Source: Clostridium sp. UBA4746
GTDB lineage: Bacteria > Bacillota > Clostridia > Clostridiales > Clostridiaceae
Length of the DNA stretch: 7,180 nucleotides
Direction: 5' to 3'
Assembly: GCA_002403785.1 (NCBI GenBank)
Contig: DHIM01000285.1
Span: forward strand, 1-7,180
The translations under genes and the position numbers were made by a program. Shown here piece after piece: positions 6,993 through 7,180 of the stretch. Below the pieces are notes generated by a model. The model was not told the origin of the DNA. It worked only from the letters and a program-made list of their open reading frames with translations, and ran no database searches. Every line of letters begins with the position of its first letter. The first letter of the stretch is position 1.

Positions 6993-7003
6993 TTGTTTAA
7001 CAA
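6993..7003. promoter_or_regulatory. TTGTTTAACAA dyad before atpI
   Basis: Perfect dyad of five bases per side around one central base, immediately upstream of the atpI ribosome binding site and just downstream of the TATAAT at 7011-7016. Its half-site TTGTT/AACAA resembles half of the clostridial Rex (redox sensor) operator TTGTTAAnnnnTTAACAA, but the spacing is far too short for a full Rex site. Operator function is speculative. Confidence 0.35.
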
Positions 7004-7010
7004 CATTTTA

Positions 7011-7039
7011 ATTATATTCCACTAATCTTCATAAATAAA
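7011..7039 (-). promoter_or_regulatory. Candidate sigma-A-type promoter for the atp operon
   Basis: On the minus strand a consensus -10 TATAAT lies at 7016-7011, with a 17-base spacer and a poor -35 TTTATT (7039-7034, three of six matches). Transcription would start near 7004, giving a short leader of roughly 27 bases before the GTG of atpI. In AT-rich DNA a chance TATAAT is quite possible, so this is a candidate. A weak -35 often goes with activator control. Confidence 0.45.
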
Positions 7040-7087
7040 ATCTCATAATTGCCCTTTTTCTGAAATATAAAGCAATATATAACTATA

Positions 7088-7097
7088 TTAACGTTAA
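7088..7097. promoter_or_regulatory. TTAACGTTAA palindrome
   Basis: Perfect 10-bp palindrome that overlaps the distal arm of the 12-bp inverted repeat at 7094-7105. It contains one of the few CG steps in this AT-rich leader. It may be part of a protein-binding site; no family is recognised. Confidence 0.35.
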
Positions 7098-7117
7098 AAT
7101 GTTGTAATTCCTCGGTA

Positions 7118-7135
7118 TATCTTAATATTAAGATA
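7118..7135. promoter_or_regulatory. 18-bp perfect palindrome, possible operator
   Basis: TATCTTAATATTAAGATA is fully self-complementary over 18 bp and lies about 140 bp upstream of atpI, two bases after the TAA at 7138-7140. As RNA it would make only a short A-U hairpin with no following U-run, so a terminator is unlikely. Length and perfect symmetry fit a dimeric regulator's site, but I do not recognise the consensus. Confidence 0.45.
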
Positions 7136-7137
7136 AG

Positions 7138-7179
7138 TTACTCTTTAGCAACTAATTTTAAAATTATTTTTGCCATCAA
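7138..7179 (-). CDS. Possible C-terminal end of an upstream gene (partial)
   Basis: One minus-strand frame is open from the window edge for 13 codons, reading LMAKIILKLVAKE and then TAA at 7138-7140. The mix of hydrophobic and lysine residues looks like a protein end. A second frame is also open nearly as far (ending FKISC), so the evidence is weak. An ATG at 7174-7176 is in frame, but there is too little sequence to judge a start. No family can be named. Confidence 0.3.
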   Translation of the reverse strand: MMAKIILKLVAKE

Positions 7180-7180
7180 T

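Larger units (their letters stand above)
7000..7105. repeat. Pair of 12-bp inverted repeats in the atp leader
   Basis: ACAACATTTTAA (7000-7011) and its exact reverse complement TTAAAATGTTGT (7094-7105) are 82 bp apart, with centres 94 bp apart. The operon-proximal arm covers the expected transcription start and touches the TATAAT. The arms could be two copies of one operator in opposite orientation, or pair in a long leader RNA if transcription starts upstream of 7105. Confidence 0.5.

Noticed and set aside
7012..7046. Two tiny overlapping frames in the leader (MRFYL at 7029-7046 and MKISGI at 7012-7032), joined by ATGA, with AAAAAGGG upstream of the first
   Set aside because: Five and six codons only, no regulatory codon pattern, and they would lie upstream of the likely transcription start. 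Coincidence is the simpler reading.
7075..7110. Second promoter with TTACAA and TATAGT on the minus strand
   Set aside because: The spacing is 14 bases, too short for a sigma-A promoter, and such hexamers are frequent in this AT-rich leader.

Overview
The window holds a complete F1Fo-ATP synthase (atp) operon on the minus strand, with short AT-rich flanks. The DNA is strongly AT-rich. Ribosome binding sites are Gram-positive in style (AAGGAGG, GAGGAG, AAAGGAGAG). The order is atpI-B-E-F-H-A-G-D-C with a single b-subunit gene. Together with the protein sequences this points to a low-GC anaerobic Firmicute, most likely Clostridium or a close relative. Genus and species are inference.

Layout, following transcription from right to left. 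Bases 7138-7179 may be the last codons of an upstream gene. Bases 6978-7137 are a leader/promoter region unusually rich in dyad symmetry. It has an 18-bp perfect palindrome, a 10-bp palindrome, a pair of 12-bp inverted arms 82 bp apart, a consensus TATAAT and a TTGTTTAACAA dyad just before the atpI ribosome binding site. Then come atpI (GTG start), atpB (subunit a), atpE (c), atpF (b), atpH (delta), atpA (alpha), atpG (gamma), atpD (beta) and atpC (epsilon). The operon closes with a strong Rho-independent terminator at 181-217. Bases 1-168 hold no gene, but contain a 31-bp imperfect inverted repeat at 20-50.

How the genes work together: a, b and c form the membrane ion channel and rotor ring, with AtpI as assembly helper. 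Delta and b form the peripheral stalk, alpha3beta3 the catalytic head, and gamma-epsilon the central stalk. All catalytic and ion-translocation residues that can be checked by eye are present, and no subunit is truncated or frameshifted. The c-subunit lacks two side chains typical of Na+-binding rings, so proton coupling is the better guess. Epsilon carries the IDxxRA motif known from ATP-binding epsilon subunits.

Stoichiometry may be tuned at the mRNA level. The strongest ribosome binding site precedes atpE (c, many copies per complex). The atpA-atpG gap (3 alpha to 1 gamma) contains three consecutive predicted hairpins, the last one abutting the atpG ribosome binding site.

This is mainly a conserved housekeeping locus. 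I see no new system, mobile element, CRISPR array or RNA gene. The points worth following up are the regulatory structures in the leader and in the intercistronic gaps.
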